Counted from the stretch's first letter, positions 17,983 to 26,911 are shown. The stretch is 64,000 nucleotides of DNA from JANQPX01 sp050633905 (GCA_050633905.1 JBOEHJ010000013.1:1-64000); one strand, 5' to 3'. Notes: a model not told the origin generated them from the letters alone. Program-made: numbers and translations.

Positions 17983-19461
17983 TCAGATGCCGCCTAGATT
18001 GACGTATTTGATTTGGAGGTAGTCGTCGATGCCGTATTTGGAGCCTTCGCGACCGACGCCTGAGTGTTTGTAGCCGCCAAACGGGGCGACCTCCGTCGAG
18101 AAGATACCCTCATTGACGCTGACGATGCCGGCTTCGAGGTCCTCGGCAACTCTAAAGACGCGGCCGATGTCGCGAGAATAGAAGTAGCTGGCGAGGCCAA
18201 ATTCTGTGTCGTTGGCCATGGCGACGACGTCGTCGTCGGCCTTGAAGCGATAGAGCGGGGCTACTGGGCCGAAGGTCTCCTCGGATGAGATCACCATATC
18301 ACGGGTGCAATCGCCGAGCACGGTGGGCTCGAAGAACTGGCCGCCGAGCTTGTGGCGATTGCCGCCGGTCAGGACCTTGGCGCCCTTGGTTTTGGCGTCG
18401 TTGACATGGGCTTCGGCCTTGTCGACGGCGGCGGGCTCGATTAGGGGGCCCTGGTTCACGCCGTCGTCGAGGCCGTTGCCGACCTTGAGTTCGTTGACGG
18501 CTGATGCGAATTTTTTCGAGAACTCGTCGTAGATTTTGTCCTGCACGTAGATGCGGTTAGTGCAGACGCAGGTCTGGCCGGAGTTTCTGAATTTCGAGGC
18601 CATCGCGCCCTGGACCGCGGCATCGATATCCGCGTCATCGAAAATGATCATCGGGGCATGGCCGCCGAGCTCCATCGAAACCTTTTTGACCGTGTCGGCG
18701 GATTGCTTCATCAGGAGCTTGCCGATTTCGGTGGAGCCGGTGAAGGTGATTTTTCGGACCAGGTCGTTGCCGGTGAGCTCGCCGCCGATCTCGCGGGCGC
18801 TGCCGGTGAGGACGTTGAAGACACCCTTGGGCAGGCCGGCGCGTTCACCGAGTTCGGCCAAAGCGAGCGCGGAATAGGGGGTGAAGGTCGCGGGCTTGAC
18901 CACCATGGTGCAGCCAGCGGCGAGACCTGGGCCGCATTTTCGGGTGATCATGGCGTTCGGGAAATTCCAGGGCGTAATCGCACCGCAGACGCCGACGGGC
19001 TGCTTCATCACCAGGATCCGACGATCGGTGGCGGGGGAGGGGATGGTGTCACCGTAGATGCGCTTAGCTTCTTCGGCGAACCACTCGATGAAGGAGGCGC
19101 CGTACGCGATCTCGCCCCGGCTTTCGGTGAGGGACTTGCCCTGTTCGCGGGTCATCAGAATGGCGAGGTCTTCCTGGTTCTCCATCATCAGGTCGAACCA
19201 GCGTTTCAGGATTGCGGCTCGCGCTTTGGCAGTGGTTTTTTTCCAGCTTTTGAAGGCGGTATGGGCAGCCTCGATGGCGCGCTTAGTCTCGGCTGTTCCC
19301 ATATTTGGGATCGTGCCGAGCACCTCGCCGTTGGAGGGATCGGTAACCTCGATGGTCTTGCCGCTATCGGCATTCACCCATTCGCCGTTGATGTAGCATT
19401 GCTCCTTCAGGAGCGATGGGTCCGATAGGTGAACGCGGACATCCTTCAACGCTGTCGCCAT
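17983..19461 (-). CDS. gabD: NAD(P)-dependent succinate-semialdehyde dehydrogenase
   Basis: This aldehyde dehydrogenase oxidises succinate semialdehyde to succinate, feeding the TCA cycle from GABA. The 492-residue protein has the catalytic Glu motif MELGGHAP and the catalytic Cys motif NSGQTCVCTNR. The paired cysteines in TCVC are typical of GabD and of its redox regulation in some species. The FTGSTEIGK cofactor loop is present. GGAGAGAGG precedes the ATG. No GABA aminotransferase is in the window. A related aldehyde such as glutarate semialdehyde cannot be excluded as substrate. Confidence 0.92.
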   Translation of the reverse strand: MATALKDVRVHLSDPSLLKEQCYINGEWVNADSGKTIEVTDPSNGEVLGTIPNMGTAETKRAIEAAHTAFKSWKKTTAKARAAILKRWFDLMMENQEDLAILMTREQGKSLTESRGEIAYGASFIEWFAEEAKRIYGDTIPSPATDRRILVMKQPVGVCGAITPWNFPNAMITRKCGPGLAAGCTMVVKPATFTPYSALALAELGERAGLPKGVFNVLTGSAREIGGELTGNDLVRKITFTGSTEIGKLLMKQSADTVKKVSMELGGHAPMIIFDDADIDAAVQGAMASKFRNSGQTCVCTNRIYVQDKIYDEFSKKFASAVNELKVGNGLDDGVNQGPLIEPAAVDKAEAHVNDAKTKGAKVLTGGNRHKLGGQFFEPTVLGDCTRDMVISSEETFGPVAPLYRFKADDDVVAMANDTEFGLASYFYSRDIGRVFRVAEDLEAGIVSVNEGIFSTEVAPFGGYKHSGVGREGSKYGIDDYLQIKYVNLGGI

Positions 19462-19815
19462 TGCCTCTCTCCATTATTATTGAAAGACAGTCGTTGACTG
19501 CCTCACCTCGAACTTTTCCTAGTAGCGCTTAACATATGGGATATCACGACAGAAGAACCACCCGCAAGCAACGGTTAACCGCCCTAAAACCTAGCTTTTC
19601 CGCGGCTCTCGGGCTCGTTTGGTTTTTTATTTTTGAGATTTAGGCTGGCTAGATGTTTGACTATTCCTGCAGTCGACTCATAGCTTGATGTAATATGGGA
19701 ATATATTCAAATTTCTTTGCAGGCTAAAGCATCTTGTCAGTTTCTTTAAGGTCGCTTTGTTCAATTGATCCGTCAGTGTGGAAAATCATCAAAGCCATGT
19801 TGGCTAAATTCTTGA
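19462..19815. other. AT-rich spacer downstream of the immunity gene
   Basis: No gene is seen in about 350 bases. The half nearest the immunity gene is strongly AT-rich, unlike the surrounding chromosome, and belongs to the same foreign-looking island as the toxin/immunity pair. The promoter of gabD should lie near 19470-19560. Confidence 0.4.
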
Positions 19816-20040
19816 TTAAGATTTATGTTTAAAATATCTATCTTTTGTTATTTCTTCTCCAAAAAGCGTCGCGTCGTTAAATAGCTTGCTATCATGTTTG
19901 GCTTCATATTCAATGTTTTCATCCTTAAATTTCTTGAATATTTTCTTATTTTCTGAGTCCCACCGAAACATGACTTCTTCATGGTCATATTCAATATATA
20001 CATCGTTGTCGGCAAAAAAATCAGCCTTACTTATACCCAT
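19816..20040 (-). CDS. Putative immunity protein for the adjacent toxin
   Basis: This 74-residue acidic and lysine-rich protein (for example FFADNDVYIEYDHEEVMFRW) is not recognised. Its position argues for an immunity role: it starts 18 bases after the toxin stop codon, on the same strand, with its own GGAGAG ribosome-binding site. Its base composition is far more AT-rich than the rest of the window, as is common for horizontally acquired immunity genes. It has no signal peptide or transmembrane helix, so it would act in the cytosol, matching a toxin that targets nucleotides. Confidence 0.65.
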   Translation of the reverse strand: MGISKADFFADNDVYIEYDHEEVMFRWDSENKKIFKKFKDENIEYEAKHDSKLFNDATLFGEEITKDRYFKHKS

Positions 20041-20057
20041 CGTGTTCTCTCCAAAGA

Positions 20058-21629
20058 TTACTGAAAGTTTTTGTAATATTCTCTGCTTTCGCTTTCAATT
20101 TCTCTGGCCTTGTCTGCATCAGTTTCGTCAAGGACTCGTCGCTCTTCATAGAGAGTATGGCCACGTCCACCAGGGATACCAGTTCTCTCGGCAATGCCAT
20201 CGTAGACGTCATCTCCTAGAATTCCGCGTGCAACTGTCTCTGGTTCCTTTGCGTAGATCATTTCGGGAGTATTGACCTGGATTTCAGCTTTAATGCCCGC
20301 CTTCGTCTCAATCACAGCATTGATACCACTATATCCCGCTGGATTAGAGTCAGGGCTGATTTGCTTTACACGTGCCCCACGTTCCTTCAGTTCGGCAGTC
20401 ACAGAATCAATCTTATCCTTTGATACGACGATTGTGTTACGTGCAAGGTCATTGATACGGTTAGCATTACCCTCATAATCAATTGTTGCTTTCTCTGTCG
20501 CACGCTCCCGCGACTTCAGCGGCGCTTCGGCGACTCGGCCCTCATGTTTCAAAGCGATTGCCCCGGCAAGTTCGTCGATTTCCATTTTAGCAGCGGGTGC
20601 AGCACTATACATTTGGTCAAGTTGTCGGTCGACAGCAGTGACACGGGCCACATCATCAACTTTGCTGACTTTGCTGACCGATCCCAGCTTCGCAGCAGGT
20701 ACGGCAACTGTTGCAACTTCCAACCCGACGGTGCCGATGGTCTCGCCAGCTTCAAAGTTACGGCCGTTAGCCAAATCGTCCTTGAAGTCGGCCCAACCTT
20801 CCTTGGCCGAGTCGGTTATCTTACCAGGCATGTCGGGAATTGAAGAAACGAAGTTTCCAATAGCTTCTTCGCGATCCCAGTATCGTTCCTCTGCTCCGGG
20901 GAACGTCTCTATACCGACCTGTCGGGTCGCCATATTCGTGAAAGCGGCCGGCATATCGGCGACGGCTTTTGTCCCCTCCCAAGCAAGGCCCGCCGTACTG
21001 ATAACGGCATCAACTGCGGTCTTGCCAGCACCCCAGACGGCGCCTGCCACCATTTCGCCAGCCGCTTTGTTCGCTTCCGCCTGCACCTGCTGGCTTTGTG
21101 CATAGGTGGCCATGGTTCGATCAAGAAAGCTTCCAGGTTTTGAAACCGTTGTAGTGCCCTGCATGACAGCAGCGCTATCGGCCAGAGCCCGGCTCTGGTC
21201 GGGTGTCAGACCGTGATCACTGGCATTGGCGGGTGGTGCACTGATCCCCAGGGGGCCGGCCGTGCGCGCCGATTTGTTGTCGTTCTCATGGGGACTTTTT
21301 GTCGTGCTGTCACTATTGCTACTGCTGGGCGGTGCGCCGATGCTCGGAGGGCCGGCTTCTCTCGTGCTAGCAGCTGAAGCCGCAGCCATGGCACCGTCAA
21401 ATGAATTGCTGTCCTTAGTCCGTTCGGACCCAGTCATGCCCGTCTGGCTGGAGCGGCCTTTGCTGGAAGACGTCGAGCTCCGATTGCTGCTGTCACTGCC
21501 ATTATCAGACTTGCTGGACTTGTCAGAGCTGCTCTTGCTGTTGGAGTGGCTCGAACTCTTGGATCCGTTCGAGCTGTTGGAACTACTTGAGTTACTGGAA
21601 CTACCGCTAGCGCCGCCGACACCGGCCAT
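20058..21629 (-). CDS. Polymorphic toxin with C-terminal RelA/SpoT-like nucleotidyl-transferase domain
   Basis: The 523-residue protein has three parts. Residues 1-90 are a low-complexity Ser/Asn/Lys tract. Residues 150-330 are Ala/Gly-rich with amphipathic and hydrophobic helices typical of pre-toxin regions (AGETIGTVGLEVATVAVPAAK). Residues 355-505 resemble the (p)ppGpp synthetase fold: KSRERATEK, NDLARNTIVV (Asp 394, the DxAGxR position), GYSGINAV (Tyr 433, the GYRSIH position) and AEIQVNTPE (Glu 449, the ExQxRT position). Related toxins pyrophosphorylate adenosine nucleotides or tRNA. The ATG has GAGGAGGG nine bases upstream; a longer in-frame start lacks one. There is no signal peptide or PAAR domain, so the secretion route is unknown. 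Confidence 0.7.
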   Translation of the reverse strand: MAGVGGASGSSSNSSSSNSSNGSKSSSHSNSKSSSDKSSKSDNGSDSSNRSSTSSSKGRSSQTGMTGSERTKDSNSFDGAMAAASAASTREAGPPSIGAPPSSSNSDSTTKSPHENDNKSARTAGPLGISAPPANASDHGLTPDQSRALADSAAVMQGTTTVSKPGSFLDRTMATYAQSQQVQAEANKAAGEMVAGAVWGAGKTAVDAVISTAGLAWEGTKAVADMPAAFTNMATRQVGIETFPGAEERYWDREEAIGNFVSSIPDMPGKITDSAKEGWADFKDDLANGRNFEAGETIGTVGLEVATVAVPAAKLGSVSKVSKVDDVARVTAVDRQLDQMYSAAPAAKMEIDELAGAIALKHEGRVAEAPLKSRERATEKATIDYEGNANRINDLARNTIVVSKDKIDSVTAELKERGARVKQISPDSNPAGYSGINAVIETKAGIKAEIQVNTPEMIYAKEPETVARGILGDDVYDGIAERTGIPGGRGHTLYEERRVLDETDADKAREIESESREYYKNFQ

Positions 21630-21947
21630 TCTTTCCCTCCTCAAATTTTGAGCGCACCGATGAAGCCAACCCGCAAATAGGCCAGTGCCATAAAATAACT
21701 GAGGAAGATTGTAATACAAGCTTGTAGCAAATTGAAACTAAATGCCTAATTTCATCCTCAAATTGACAATTGAAGCCATTGCAATACACAGATCGCCTTT
21801 TGGTAGTTTTATTTTAAGTGATGGTCTCTTTGAGAGAGGTTGATTGGTCTGTGCTCAATGCCCGAGCAGAACCAAGCGCCAATCCAAAGCCAATATCACC
21901 GGCTTTCCGATCCGTAACGAGATCAGTCAACGCTGATCGCCGCGCGG
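21630..21947. other. AT-rich spacer upstream of the toxin gene
   Basis: About 320 bases without a recognisable gene. The part next to the toxin gene is AT-rich and presumably holds its promoter. The part next to hprA returns to the base composition of the chromosome. No repeat or attachment site was seen at the boundary. Confidence 0.35.
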
Positions 21948-22919
21948 TCAGGCGACGCGGTCGCCCGGTACTTTGTCCGAGAAAAAGGCTTTGGCGTTGT
22001 CGAGGACGCGGAAGCCCATGGCTTCGCGAGTTTCTAGGGTGGCGCTGCCTAGGTGGGGGAGGAGGACGACGTTTTCCATGGTGAGGAGGGCTTCGGTAAT
22101 TTTTGGTTCTTCTTCAAACACGTCGAGCCCGGCGCCTGCGATTTGGCCGCTGGCCAAAGCGGTTACAAGAGCCTGTTCGTCGATGAGGTCGCCGCGGGCG
22201 GAGTTGATGATGAAGGCGCCTTGTTGCATGGAGGCGAGGCGTGCTGCATTGACCAGATGGCGGTTTTCCGGTGTGGCCGGGCAGTGGATTGAGACGAAGT
22301 CGGATTTCTTGAACACTTCGTCGAGGCTGTCCACCATGGACACGCCGAGTTCAGTGAGGCGAGCCGCCTCTGGCGGGAATGGATCATAAGCAATCACGCT
22401 CATGTCGAAGCCGCGGCTAGCTTTTTGCGCCATGGCGCCGCCGATGCGGCCGAGGCCGATGAGCCCCAACGTTTTACCGGTGACTTGGGTGCCCATCATG
22501 TGGGTGGGGCGCCAGCCGGTCCATGATTTGCTGCGCACATGGCGTTCGCCTTCGCCGGCGCGCCTTGCGACCGCAAGCATGAGGGTCATGGCGAGGTCGG
22601 CGGTGGCATGGGTGAGGACGTCGGGGGTGTTGGTGACGACGATGCCGTGCTGCTTGGCGGCTTTGATGTCGATGTTATTGAAGCCGACGGCGAATTGGCT
22701 GATGAGCTTGGTGCGACGCCGGTCTGTGCCGAGAAGTTCGGCGTCGACTTTGTCGGTCACGGTGGAAAAGAGAGCGTCGGCGCGCTGCATGGCGTCTTTG
22801 AGGCCGGCCGTGCTGAAGGGCTTATCGTCGATGTTAAGCTCGACGTCGAAGTGTTCTTCCAGCGCTTGTTCGACTTTGTCCGGCCAGCGGCGTGTGACGA
22901 TCACTTTCGGTTTGCTCAT
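21948..22919 (-). CDS. hprA: Hydroxypyruvate reductase / D-glycerate dehydrogenase
   Basis: It reduces hydroxypyruvate to D-glycerate with NAD(P)H. The 323-residue D-2-hydroxyacid dehydrogenase shows the cofactor motif GLGRIGGAMAQ, the catalytic Arg in NSARGDLIDE, the Glu in EEEP and the His in LLPHLGSAT. The ATG was chosen with GAGGGGG about ten bases upstream. Order and strand (glyA, sgaA, then this gene) point to hydroxypyruvate as substrate and a serine-cycle role; other 2-ketoacids such as glyoxylate may also be reduced. A GC-rich hairpin lies in the spacer just before it. Confidence 0.88.
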   Translation of the reverse strand: MSKPKVIVTRRWPDKVEQALEEHFDVELNIDDKPFSTAGLKDAMQRADALFSTVTDKVDAELLGTDRRRTKLISQFAVGFNNIDIKAAKQHGIVVTNTPDVLTHATADLAMTLMLAVARRAGEGERHVRSKSWTGWRPTHMMGTQVTGKTLGLIGLGRIGGAMAQKASRGFDMSVIAYDPFPPEAARLTELGVSMVDSLDEVFKKSDFVSIHCPATPENRHLVNAARLASMQQGAFIINSARGDLIDEQALVTALASGQIAGAGLDVFEEEPKITEALLTMENVVLLPHLGSATLETREAMGFRVLDNAKAFFSDKVPGDRVA

Positions 22920-22955
22920 GCCTTTTATCCCCCTCGTGGCTTGGTGCCATCTCAG

Positions 22956-22996
22956 GCCGGGCGCCGGCCAGCGTTGACTTGGCACCGGCGCCCGGC
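22956..22996. repeat. Intercistronic GC-rich hairpin between sgaA and hprA
   Basis: GCCGGGCGCCGG (22956-22967) and CCGGCGCCCGGC (22985-22996) form a perfect 12-bp stem with a 17-base loop. It has no T-run. In the middle of a likely operon it could stabilise or segment the mRNA. A similar element lies between glyA and sgaA. Confidence 0.6.
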
Positions 22997-23078
22997 TGAT
23001 TGTTCCATCGTTTCAAGGTCCAGCACTAACGTTGCGCCAAGCACTGTCCCCTAGTCAACGCCGCCTGGCGTCGCCGGC

Positions 23079-24269
23079 TCAGGCGGCTTTTAGGTTGGCG
23101 GCGGCCTGGGTTTCGCCGAAGTAATGTTGGGCGGCCGCGACGCCGCTGCCGAGCTCGACCTTGTAGCCAGCATCGCGGAGGGCCATTTCGGCGCCTGCCA
23201 GGGCCTGGAGCACCATCAGCTCGTTCAGCCAGCCGAGATGGCCGATGCGGAACACTTTGCCGGCGACCTTGGTGAGGCCAGTGCCAAGGGAGAGCTGGTA
23301 GTTGGTGTAGGCGTGGCTGATGACGTCCTTGGCGTCGATGTCTTCCGGCACGACGATGGCGCTGACCGTGTCGGATTCCCATTTCGGTTCCTTGGCGCAG
23401 AGCTTCAGACCCCAGGCAGCGACGCCTCGTCGCACGGCTTCGGCCAGGCGGTGATGGCGGGCGAAGACGTTGTCCAGGCCTTCGTCGAGGAGCATGTCGA
23501 TCGAGGCGCGAAGGCCGTGGAGGAGGGTGGTTGCCGGCGTGTAGGGGAAGTAGCCATCCGCGTTCAGCTTGATCATATCGCCGAAGTCCAGAAAACAGCG
23601 CGGCAGCTTGGCGGCTTCGTAATGGGTGAGCGCTTTTTGGCTAGCGGCAACGATGGCGAGGCCGGTGGGTAGCATGAACCCTTTTTGCGAGCCGGAGACG
23701 GCGAGATCGACGCCCCATTCGTCCATGCGGAAGTCGAGGCTGGCGATGGAGCTGACACCGTCGACCATGAGGAGGGCAGGGTGGTTGGCCTCATCGAGGG
23801 CCTTCCTGATCGGCGCGATGTCGGACTTGACGCCGGTCGCGGTCTCGTTGTGGCAGACCAGGACGGCCTTGATTTTTTTGTCCTTATCGGCTTCGAGGCG
23901 CTTGGCGTATTCCTCCGGGCGGGCACCAATGCCCCAATCTGCTTCGATGATGTCGACGTCGAGACCGTGCCGCTGGCACAGATCGGCCCAGAGGTAGGAG
24001 AATTGGCCGAAGGTGGCGATGACGATCTTGTCGCCGGGGGTGAGTGTGTTGGTAATCGCCGCTTCCCAGCCGCCCGTCCCGGAACCGGGGAACAAAAAAA
24101 CTTGCCCGGTCTCGGTCTTGAAGATTTTCTTGAGGTCGGCGAACAGCGGCAAGGTGAGCTTCGGAAAGTCCGGCGAGCGCTGGTCTTCGAGCGGCACCTC
24201 CATCGCCTGACGAAGCTCGAATGGCATGTTGGTCGGGCCGGGGATGAACAAACCTGGATAACCTGGCAT
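23079..24269 (-). CDS. sgaA: Serine-glyoxylate aminotransferase
   Basis: This PLP enzyme transfers the amino group of serine to glyoxylate, giving hydroxypyruvate and glycine. The 396-residue class V aminotransferase begins with the family's FIPGPTNMPFELRQAM. The PLP-binding lysine lies in VSGSQKGFMLPTG, and the cofactor Asp is within LLMVDGVSSIASLDF. GGGAG precedes the ATG. Its position between glyA and hprA matches the serine cycle of methylotrophic alphaproteobacteria. Alanine-glyoxylate aminotransferase activity is possible as well. Confidence 0.92.
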   Translation of the reverse strand: MPGYPGLFIPGPTNMPFELRQAMEVPLEDQRSPDFPKLTLPLFADLKKIFKTETGQVFLFPGSGTGGWEAAITNTLTPGDKIVIATFGQFSYLWADLCQRHGLDVDIIEADWGIGARPEEYAKRLEADKDKKIKAVLVCHNETATGVKSDIAPIRKALDEANHPALLMVDGVSSIASLDFRMDEWGVDLAVSGSQKGFMLPTGLAIVAASQKALTHYEAAKLPRCFLDFGDMIKLNADGYFPYTPATTLLHGLRASIDMLLDEGLDNVFARHHRLAEAVRRGVAAWGLKLCAKEPKWESDTVSAIVVPEDIDAKDVISHAYTNYQLSLGTGLTKVAGKVFRIGHLGWLNELMVLQALAGAEMALRDAGYKVELGSGVAAAQHYFGETQAAANLKAA

Positions 24270-24324
24270 GAGAAATCTCCCTCGCGTCTTGCGACACGTC
24301 AGACGATGATGGTTCGGTTTGTTG

Positions 24325-24353
24325 TGCCCGGCCGTCGAAGAGAAGGCCGGGCA
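24325..24353. repeat. Intercistronic hairpin between glyA and sgaA
   Basis: TGCCCGGCC and GGCCGGGCA pair perfectly around an 11-base loop. No T-run follows on the minus strand, so read-through from glyA into sgaA is likely. It resembles the hairpin in the sgaA-hprA spacer. Confidence 0.55.
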
Positions 24354-24393
24354 GGATGGCGTTAGCGGTGAGGTTGCACCACTGGCCGCACTA

Positions 24394-25692
24394 CTAGGTG
24401 TAGATCGGAAAGTGGCCGCAAAGAGTTACAGCCTGATCTTTGACCGTGGCTTCAACCGCGCAGTTGCCGTCTGGACCGTTCGCTGCCAGCCCATCCAGGA
24501 CCTCAGCGATCATCTTGCCGACGTCCTGGAACTCGGCGACGCCGAAGCCGCGGGTGGTGCCGGCGGGGGTGCCGAGGCGGATGCCGGAGGTGATGGTGGG
24601 CTTTGCCGGATCGAAGGGCACGCCGTTTTTGTTGCAGGTGATAAAGGCACGGCCGAGGGCTGCCTCGGCGTCCTTGCCGGTGACGCCCTTAGGCCTGAGA
24701 TCGACCAGAAGGACATGAGTGTCGGTGCCGCCGGAGACCAAATCAAGGCCGTTGACCTTCAACATCTCACCAAGGGCCTTGGCATTCTCGACCACATTGC
24801 GGGCATAAGTCTTGAAGCCAGGCTGCAGGGCTTCGCCGAAGGCCACGGCCTTGCCGGCGATGACATGCATGAGGGGGCCGCCCTGAAGACCTGGGAAAAT
24901 CGCGGAATTGATCTTCTTGGCGATGACCTCATCTTCGGTCAGGACCATGCCACCGCGCGGGCCACGGAGGGTTTTGTGGGTGGTTGTGGTGGCGACATGG
25001 GCATGGGGGAAGGGGGAGGGGTGGACGCCCGCTGCGACCAGGCCTGCGAAATGGGCCATGTCCACATGGAGGATGGCGCCAACCTCATCGGCGATCGCGC
25101 GAAAGCGGGCGAAATCGATGACCCGCGGATAGGCGGAGCCGCCGGCGATGATCATCTTCGGCTTGTGGGCCTTGGCGAGTTGTTCGACCTGGTCGAAGTC
25201 GATCAGATGGGTATCCTCGGACACGCCATATTGGACCGCGTTGAACCATTTGCCGGAGAGGTTCGGCCTGGCGCCATGGGTGAGATGGCCGCCGGCATCG
25301 AGGCTCATGCCGAGGATGGTGTCGCCGGGCTTCAAGAGAGCGAGCATGACGCTTTGGTTGGCCTGGGAGCCGGAGTTCGGCTGAACATTGGCAAAGCCAC
25401 AACCGAACAAGGCCGTCGCCCTGTCGATCGCCAACTGCTCGGCGATATCGACATATTGGCAACCGCCATAATAGCGCCGACCGGGGTAACCTTCTGCATA
25501 TTTGTTGGTGAGCACAGAGCCCGCTGCGTCGAGCACCGCCTGACTCACGATATTCTCGGAGGCGATCAGCTCGATCTCGTTCTGCTGCCGGCCAAGCTCC
25601 TTGGCGATCGCATTGGCGAGCTCGGGGTCGGTTTCGGCGACGCCGGCATTGAAGAACGATTGGATATTTGCTGCAGCTGCTGGTTTCATCAT
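24394..25692 (-). CDS. glyA: Serine hydroxymethyltransferase
   Basis: GlyA interconverts serine and glycine with tetrahydrofolate as the C1 carrier. In the serine cycle it makes serine from glycine and methylene-THF. The 432-residue protein carries the PLP-lysine motif VATTTTHKTLRGPRGG, the N-terminal ELIASENIVS and the tetrahydrofolate-binding VNGLDLVSGGTDTH region. It heads a likely glyA-sgaA-hprA unit and faces an IclR-type regulator across an AT-rich region. A separate housekeeping glyA probably exists elsewhere, but that cannot be seen here. Confidence 0.96.
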   Translation of the reverse strand: MMKPAAAANIQSFFNAGVAETDPELANAIAKELGRQQNEIELIASENIVSQAVLDAAGSVLTNKYAEGYPGRRYYGGCQYVDIAEQLAIDRATALFGCGFANVQPNSGSQANQSVMLALLKPGDTILGMSLDAGGHLTHGARPNLSGKWFNAVQYGVSEDTHLIDFDQVEQLAKAHKPKMIIAGGSAYPRVIDFARFRAIADEVGAILHVDMAHFAGLVAAGVHPSPFPHAHVATTTTHKTLRGPRGGMVLTEDEVIAKKINSAIFPGLQGGPLMHVIAGKAVAFGEALQPGFKTYARNVVENAKALGEMLKVNGLDLVSGGTDTHVLLVDLRPKGVTGKDAEAALGRAFITCNKNGVPFDPAKPTITSGIRLGTPAGTTRGFGVAEFQDVGKMIAEVLDGLAANGPDGNCAVEATVKDQAVTLCGHFPIYT

Positions 25693-25964
25693 GGTGGGCT
25701 CGACCTCTCATCTTCCCTGGGGATTGGCGCTCCTGGCGAACCGTCTTTCCCTACATCTCACCTTCTATCTCTTCAAGGATATGGTCGGAAGAGACGATCA
25801 GCAATTGCTCTTATGGGATGTTTTTCTGAAATGTGGGAAAATTTTTTAGTATTTTAAAACAATGCGTTATGGTATTTTTTCAAAAATATAAGAATATTTT
25901 GGGAAAAATAACACTGAATAAATACAATGCTATTTTGTGTTGATCGAGACAAGGAGATAGATTT
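25693..25964. promoter_or_regulatory. AT-rich divergent promoter region between glyA and the IclR-type gene
   Basis: The half nearest the regulator (about 25830-25960) is much more AT-rich than its surroundings and carries two similar stretches, TGTGGGAAAATTTTTTAG and TTTTGGGAAAAATAAC. These could be operator half-sites for the divergent regulator or promoter elements. I could not assign -35/-10 boxes with confidence. Confidence 0.4.
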
Positions 25965-26807
25965 TTGGCCACCAGTCGAACAAAACCGAGCCGACGTCAG
26001 GGGCATGCAACTGCAGGAAAGGAAGCAGGCGGTATCCAAGTACTCGATCGTGCGATTGGCATTATGGATGCCGTTTCGGCGGCAGACGGCCTGACGCTTA
26101 CCTCGATCGCCCATCAGGTTGGTATGGCGACTTCCACGGTTCATCGCATCTTGACCTCACTTGAAGGCCACGGCCTGGTGTCGATGGATCAGGAACGGAA
26201 GCTTTGGTTTATCGGGGTGACCGCGTTTCAGATCGGCAACGGTTTTCTGCGTAACCGTAAGGTGGTCGATCTTGGCAGGCCGATCATGCGCGATCTGATG
26301 ATGGAGACGGGCGAATCGGTTAATCTGGGGATCGAGGATGAAGGCGCTATCGTCTACCTCGCTCAGATCGAGTGCCATAACCCGATCCGCGCCTTTCACC
26401 GGCCGGGGACCCGCACCAGGATCCATTCTTCCGCCATGGGCAAGGCAATCTTGTCCACCTGGTCCGATGCGGCCATTCGAAAGTTACTGGAGAAGGTCGG
26501 CATGCCCGGCTTTACCCGCAAGACGCTGACCAACGATCGGCGTTTTTTCGACGATCTCGCAACCTCGCGCGAGCGACAATGGGCCCTGGACGACGAGGAA
26601 GCGACCGTCGGCATGCGCTGCGTCGCCGCTTCAATCCTCGATGAATTCGGTGATGTGCTGGCGGCTGTCTCGATTTCCGGCCCAATCACCAGGCTGACCT
26701 ATGACCGGATCGGCGAACTTGGCCCCAGGATCAAACGCGCGGCTGCCGACATCACCGAAACCATCGGCGGCTCGCCGCGCTCGGCGCGGTCAAGGGCGGT
26801 AACTTAG
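25965..26807 (+). CDS. IclR-family transcriptional regulator
   Basis: The 280-residue protein has the IclR layout: an N-terminal winged helix-turn-helix (about 22-80, with LTSIAHQVGMATSTVHRILTSLEGHGLV) and a C-terminal ligand-binding domain (about 95-270, with HSSAMGKAILS and the late GDVLAAVSISGP). The start is TTG, selected because AAGGAGATAG ends five bases upstream and no ATG fits. It is transcribed away from glyA-sgaA-hprA and is the obvious candidate regulator of that unit. Its effector may be a C1 or C2 metabolite such as glyoxylate; that is inference. The stop TAG is the first triplet of a GTGGTATGACC-family repeat. Confidence 0.9.
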   Translation: MATSRTKPSRRQGHATAGKEAGGIQVLDRAIGIMDAVSAADGLTLTSIAHQVGMATSTVHRILTSLEGHGLVSMDQERKLWFIGVTAFQIGNGFLRNRKVVDLGRPIMRDLMMETGESVNLGIEDEGAIVYLAQIECHNPIRAFHRPGTRTRIHSSAMGKAILSTWSDAAIRKLLEKVGMPGFTRKTLTNDRRFFDDLATSRERQWALDDEEATVGMRCVAASILDEFGDVLAAVSISGPITRLTYDRIGELGPRIKRAAADITETIGGSPRSARSRAVT

Positions 26808-26870
26808 TGGTATGACCGCTTCCTTTGATTTCCGCCGGTATCGCCAAGGGCCACGGTAAAAGGCCACGTC
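26805..26870. repeat. GTGGTATGACCAC-family repeat end at the iclR-type stop codon
   Basis: The sequence TAGTGGTATGACCGCTTC begins with the stop codon of the regulator gene. It continues TTTGATTTCCGCCGGTATCG, very similar to the sequence after the zwf stop codon. No clear inverted partner end was found, so this copy may be truncated. Confidence 0.55.
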
Positions 26871-26911
26871 TTCGAAGCCAGCAGCGGATGCTAACTGATC
26901 ATGAAAAGACG

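Noticed and set aside
21226..21651. Leu-rich plus-strand frame opposite the toxin gene
   Set aside because: The apparent hydrophobic protein is the antisense reading of the Ser-rich repeat tract of the toxin.
24319..25857. Very long plus-strand frame (512 codons) opposite glyA
   Set aside because: It is the antisense shadow of glyA; its translation has no recognisable domain, while the minus-strand frame is a textbook serine hydroxymethyltransferase.
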